Part shown: positions 63,695 to 64,000 of the stretch, piece after piece
How the letters are laid out: each line of letters begins with the position of its first letter
How positions within the stretch are numbered: position 1 is the first letter of the stretch
Source: Bacteroidota bacterium
Lineage (GTDB): Bacteria; Bacteroidota; Bacteroidia; Bacteroidales; F082
Reading direction: 5' to 3'
NCBI GenBank assembly: GCA_009773165.1
Contig: WOUZ01000001.1
Span: forward strand, 558,001-622,000
DNA length: 64,000 nucleotides
Made by a program: the position numbers and the translations under genes
The notes under the pieces: model-generated
What the model was told of the DNA's origin: nothing
The model's database searches: none
The model's input: the letters and a program-made list of their open reading frames with translations, nothing else

Positions 63695-64000
63695 TTATAA
63701 AGAGCCGTAAACTAAACCAACAATTTTTTCCAGCCAAAAAGCGTCTGTTTCATCAAATGATGAGAATTCGCTGCTATCGACATCCAAAACTCCAATCAGC
63801 CTTTCTTCTTTATCGCATAAAGGCACAACAATTTCTGATTTAGAGCGGCTGTCGCAAGCAATGTGCCCCGGAAAAGCATGCACATTAGCTACTATCTGAG
63901 TTTTGCTGGTAGTGACTCCCGCCCAGCAAACGCCTGTTTCTTTTGCCAGATTGATACAAGCCAATGAACCCTGATAAGGCCCCACCTGAAGTTTCCCATC
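63695..64000 (-). CDS. msrC: GAF-domain free methionine-(R)-sulfoxide reductase, C-terminal part
   Basis: The frame is open to the window end and lacks its N-terminus. The last 101 residues have GPYQGSLAC, GVCWAG and FPGHIACDSRSKSEIVVP, with the three cysteines used in catalysis and recycling of fRMsr (MsrC). The enzyme reduces free methionine-R-sulfoxide. The visible sequence closely follows the family; the missing N-terminus is outside the window. Confidence 0.9.
   Translation of the reverse strand, partial: DGKLQVGPYQGSLACINLAKETGVCWAGVTTSKTQIVANVHAFPGHIACDSRSKSEIVVPLCDKEERLIGVLDVDSSEFSSFDETDAFWLEKIVGLVYGSL

Overview
The window is a chromosomal segment of a Bacteroidota bacterium, most likely of the Bacteroidales or a close relative. 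The sequence evidence is a type IX secretion (T9SS) component (PorZ), two proteins with T9SS C-terminal sorting domains, several promoters with the Bacteroidota -7 element TAnnTTTG, start sites with A-rich leaders instead of strong Shine-Dalgarno sequences, and neighbour pairs common in the phylum (recO-porZ, topA next to an arginase-fold protein). The strain cannot be named. No prophage, insertion sequence, CRISPR array or conjugative module was seen, so this is mostly ordinary core genome with some unusual lineage-specific genes.

Layout. 1-4.7 kb: the end of a flippase-like membrane protein, a GT2 glycosyltransferase, phoH-purC, and a small secreted protein built of three exact 32-residue repeats. 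4.8-9.4 kb: cupin, SirB1-type protein, Nudix-SRAP pair, and rpiB with a LutB-like iron-sulfur protein. A 0.6 kb AT-rich gap precedes nadA, a lipoprotein and a large YwqK-repeat protein (10-13 kb). 13-15.7 kb: an OB-fold-like lipoprotein, then a PepSY-type membrane protein, an unlisted 55-residue membrane protein and a cysteine-rich PAS histidine kinase. 15.8-24.1 kb, minus strand: esterase, deoxyhypusine-synthase-like enzyme, a sulfate-activation operon headed by a WbpB/WlbA nucleotide-sugar dehydrogenase (wlbA-cysQ-cysD-cysNC), methylglyoxal synthase and a T9SS cargo protein. 24.2-31.6 kb: acyltransferase-like membrane protein, comF, tandem ssb genes, a HlyD/VTC/DUF4956 operon and a fused peptide ABC ATPase. 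31.6-39.7 kb: palindromic repeats, serine dehydratase, hydrolase, LytTR regulator, DUF2007, TolC, lipA-lipB and recO. 39.7-52.6 kb: porZ, an outer-membrane barrel, a 1152-residue sensor/receiver/PEP-synthase-like fusion, a degenerate arginase-fold protein, topA, a helicase remnant and a BamA-like protein. 52.7-64 kb: tRNA-Arg(CCU), tal-metG, LD-carboxypeptidase, yraN, a hybrid histidine kinase, another Omp85-type barrel, a Tat-like cupin, a mntP-like/endonuclease I/queD operon and the end of a GAF-type methionine sulfoxide reductase.

How they fit together. Housekeeping tasks are covered by purC, nadA, lipA/lipB, topA, recO, ssb, metG, tal, rpiB and sdaA. Envelope biology is prominent: PorZ and T9SS cargo, Omp85-like barrels, TolC, and a WlbA/sulfate-activation operon that suggests sulfated or aminouronate-containing surface glycans. 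The main candidates for undescribed biology are the EEAYI-DIPF repeat protein, the receiver/PPDK-like fusion, the arginase-fold pseudoenzyme, the cysteine-PAS kinase operon and the HlyD/VTC/DUF4956 operon. Start codons were moved downstream where a -7 element or family alignment showed that the longest frame overran the real gene.
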